Shown here: positions 5,967-7,481 of the stretch, one piece after another
Numbering within the stretch: the first letter of the stretch is position 1
Layout: the number at the start of each line of letters is the position of its first letter
DNA from: JBFJVZ01 sp041623895
Lineage (GTDB): Bacteria; Planctomycetota; Planctomycetia; Pirellulales; Pirellulaceae
DNA length: 7,481 nt
Assembly (NCBI GenBank): GCA_041623895.1
Contig: JBFJVZ010000380.1
Coordinates: 1-7,481 of the forward strand
Direction of reading: 5' to 3'
Made by a program: the position numbers and the translations under genes
The notes under the pieces: model-generated
Told to the model about the DNA's origin: nothing
What the model saw: the letters and a program-made list of their open reading frames with translations, nothing else
Databases searched by the model: none

Positions 5967-7367
5967 ATGCGACCAACGACCCAACTGACCCTGGCCCCGT
6001 GCCGATTGCTTCTCGCCATCGCCATGATTGGCATTTGGATGCAGTCTGCTGCGACAATCCAAGCCGAAGGTTCCATCTCAGAAAGTCGTCAGACGCCGAC
6101 AGTGTTGGCGATTCGACGCGCGTCTCCGGCTGTTGTCAACATCCACGGCCAGAAGACGATCCGCACCTCCGCCGCCGGCGTGGGCGGCGCAGTTCCCGAG
6201 TCGTTCCGGCAAGTCAACGGCATGGGCACGGGTGTGATCATCGACCCTCGTGGCTACGTGATTACCAACTATCACGTTGTCGAGGACGTCGAGGATATTC
6301 AAGTCACCTTGCATGACGGCAAAACCACATCGGCCACACTGATCGCGTCGCGGGCCCGCAAAGATCTGGCGCTGATCAAGGTCAACGGCAGTCAACCTTT
6401 GCCGACCATTCCCCGCGGCACAAGCAGCGATTTGATGGTTGGCGAAACAGTGATCGCGATCGGCAACGCGTACGGATACGTCCACACTTGCACGCAAGGG
6501 ATCGTGAGCGCTCTGAATCGCAATGTTCCCGTCAACGACACACAGGATTACCACGATCTGGTTCAGATCAGCGCAGGAATCAATCCCGGCAACTCGGGCG
6601 GTCCGCTGTTGAATATTGATGGCGAGATCATTGCCGTGAATGTGGCCGTTCGCGTTGGTGCACAACAAATCGCCTTCGCGATCCCCATCGACCAGGTTAT
6701 CGAAATCGTGACGGAGATGATCGAGGAACACAACAGCAGTCGACTCACGACAGGTTTGCGAACCAAAGGCGGACCACGCGATGGAGATGGAGTTTCCATC
6801 GCCCATGTCTCCGCTAGCAGCCCCGCAGCACGCGAAGGACTGAAGCCGGGTGACCGCGTTGTCCGCGTTGGTTCGCAACCTGTTGACGATCGACTTGATT
6901 TCGCCCTCGCCCTACTGAATGCTCGGCCGGGTGAAAAACTCGATCTCCGCATCGAGCGGGACGGTAACCCGATGGATTTGGCGATGGCGACCAGCAAGGC
7001 AGCTCAGCCCGCTAGCGGTGATGTTTCCGACATCTCCTGGGCCGTGCTGGGTGTGCGTGCCAAAACCGTTCCCGATTCAACCATTCGCCGCCTGAATACG
7101 CGGATGCGGACCAGCTATCGCGGCGGCTTGTACATCACCGCCGTGCGGCCCGGTTCCCCCGCCGACGACCAGGGGATTCAATCCGGCGACGTGCTGCTGG
7201 GGATTCATGGTTGGCAAACTTCCAACATGACCGACTTGGCTGGAATCTTGGAACATCCGGACATGCAGAGTGGTCCGCGTGCCAAGTTCTACATCGTACG
7301 ACGCGAACAAACACTTTTCGGCCATTTGCAATTGGCCACACGACCAGGGGCCTCCAACCGACAATGA
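5967..7367 (+). CDS. Deg/HtrA-type (S1C) serine peptidase with two PDZ domains, exported
   Basis: A 466-residue exported trypsin-fold peptidase and probable chaperone of the DegP/DegQ type, which degrades or refolds damaged envelope proteins. A signal peptide covers about 1-33 (basic start, hydrophobic 13-24, ending near IQAEG). The protease domain runs from about 42 to 255. The triad is visible as His103 (TNYHVV), Asp133 (RKDLAL) and Ser210 (NPGNSGGPL). PDZ1 is at about 258-345 (SPAAREGLKPGDRVVRV) and PDZ2 at about 355-455 (GGLYITAVRPGSPADDQGIQSGDVLLGI). The length and two-PDZ layout fit DegP/DegQ. One oddity: the usual TDAAINPGNSGG is ISAGINPGNSGG, losing the common Asp two residues after the Gln. 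The ATG at 5967 follows ACGGGGA with 3-5 nt spacing and leads directly into the signal peptide. It diverges from the membrane protein/S41 group. Expression may be controlled by the repeat-rich leader at 5828-5900. Confidence 0.95.
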   Translation: MRPTTQLTLAPCRLLLAIAMIGIWMQSAATIQAEGSISESRQTPTVLAIRRASPAVVNIHGQKTIRTSAAGVGGAVPESFRQVNGMGTGVIIDPRGYVITNYHVVEDVEDIQVTLHDGKTTSATLIASRARKDLALIKVNGSQPLPTIPRGTSSDLMVGETVIAIGNAYGYVHTCTQGIVSALNRNVPVNDTQDYHDLVQISAGINPGNSGGPLLNIDGEIIAVNVAVRVGAQQIAFAIPIDQVIEIVTEMIEEHNSSRLTTGLRTKGGPRDGDGVSIAHVSASSPAAREGLKPGDRVVRVGSQPVDDRLDFALALLNARPGEKLDLRIERDGNPMDLAMATSKAAQPASGDVSDISWAVLGVRAKTVPDSTIRRLNTRMRTSYRGGLYITAVRPGSPADDQGIQSGDVLLGIHGWQTSNMTDLAGILEHPDMQSGPRAKFYIVRREQTLFGHLQLATRPGASNRQ

Positions 7368-7408
7368 TCCGCTTTGCAGGATCGACAGCGTCGACGCTTT
7401 GACGCCGA

Positions 7409-7481
7409 CGTCCCGGGGTAAACTCGCCAACGCCACCCGCAGCGACGAGTTTACCGACCCAGCCGGGACGCAAGCGTTGGC
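7409..7481. repeat. Nested inverted repeat after the Deg peptidase gene, truncated by the window edge
   Basis: An 18-base arm (7409-7426) pairs with 7446-7455 and 7463-7470. CGTCCCGG matches CCGGGACG, and GGTAAACTCG matches CGAGTTTACC, both perfectly. The right arm is interrupted by a 7-nt insertion (7456-7462), and the loop is 19 nt. A competing perfect 8-bp pair links GCCAACGC (7426-7433) with GCGTTGGC (7474-7481), so the sequence can fold in two mutually exclusive ways. It begins 41 bp after the Deg stop codon. No T-tract is visible before the window ends. It may be a transcription stop or, more likely given its complexity, a dispersed intergenic repeat. Confidence 0.75.

Noticed and set aside
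5651..6076. Minus-strand open frame of 141 codons in the divergent region
   Set aside because: It overlaps the start and signal peptide of the Deg gene, shows no domain features, and covers the hairpin-rich leader. It is most likely chance in GC-rich DNA.
6078..6878. 266-codon minus-strand open frame opposite the Deg gene
   Set aside because: It is the antisense shadow of the Deg protease domain, which has an intact catalytic triad. The shadow has no recognisable features.

Overview
The window looks like chromosomal DNA from a planctomycete, most likely of the Rhodopirellula/Pirellulaceae type. This is an inference from protein style rather than from a marker gene. The cues are a short membrane-anchored protein opening with an RFSLKTL-type N-terminus, a secreted TPR protein with a tail of DPFGG repeats, a membrane-anchored S41 peptidase, a Deg/HtrA peptidase of the secreted type, moderately high GC, loose gene packing, and intergenic DNA rich in GAGTAC units and inverted repeats.

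Layout. At the left edge (1-147, +) is the last 48 codons of a four-helix-bundle protein (23S rRNA intervening-sequence family). A gene-free stretch with two small hairpins follows. Next is a 201-residue single-pass membrane protein of unknown function (420-1025, +). A 444-bp gene-free stretch (1026-1469) holds two concentric perfect inverted repeats built from GAGTAC units, plus a 15-bp tandem repeat. Three genes then lie on the minus strand, read from right to left: a polytopic membrane protein with a GTG start (5458 to 4031), an S41 carboxy-terminal processing peptidase with a PDZ domain (3964 to 2558), and a signal-peptide/TPR protein with an NPF/DPF motif tail (2333 to 1470). The first two are separated by only 66 bp and are probably co-transcribed. 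The TPR gene is 224 bp further on and has its own strong Shine-Dalgarno sequence and an inverted repeat in its leader, so it may have its own promoter. A divergent 508-bp control region (5459-5966) separates this group from a Deg/HtrA-type serine peptidase with two PDZ domains (5967-7367, +). After it, the window ends in an 18-bp-arm inverted repeat.

Functional reading. The unifying theme is the cell envelope: two unrelated PDZ-containing serine peptidases (S41 Ser/Lys dyad and S1C His/Asp/Ser triad), a multi-pass membrane protein and an exported TPR protein with a repetitive tail. A joint role in envelope protein quality control or processing is plausible but inferred only from gene order. 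No CRISPR array, tRNA, rRNA, insertion sequence or phage gene was seen. The items most worth a second look are the concentric GAGTAC inverted repeats, the DPF/NPF motif tail, the structured leader of the Deg gene, and the nested inverted repeat at the right edge.
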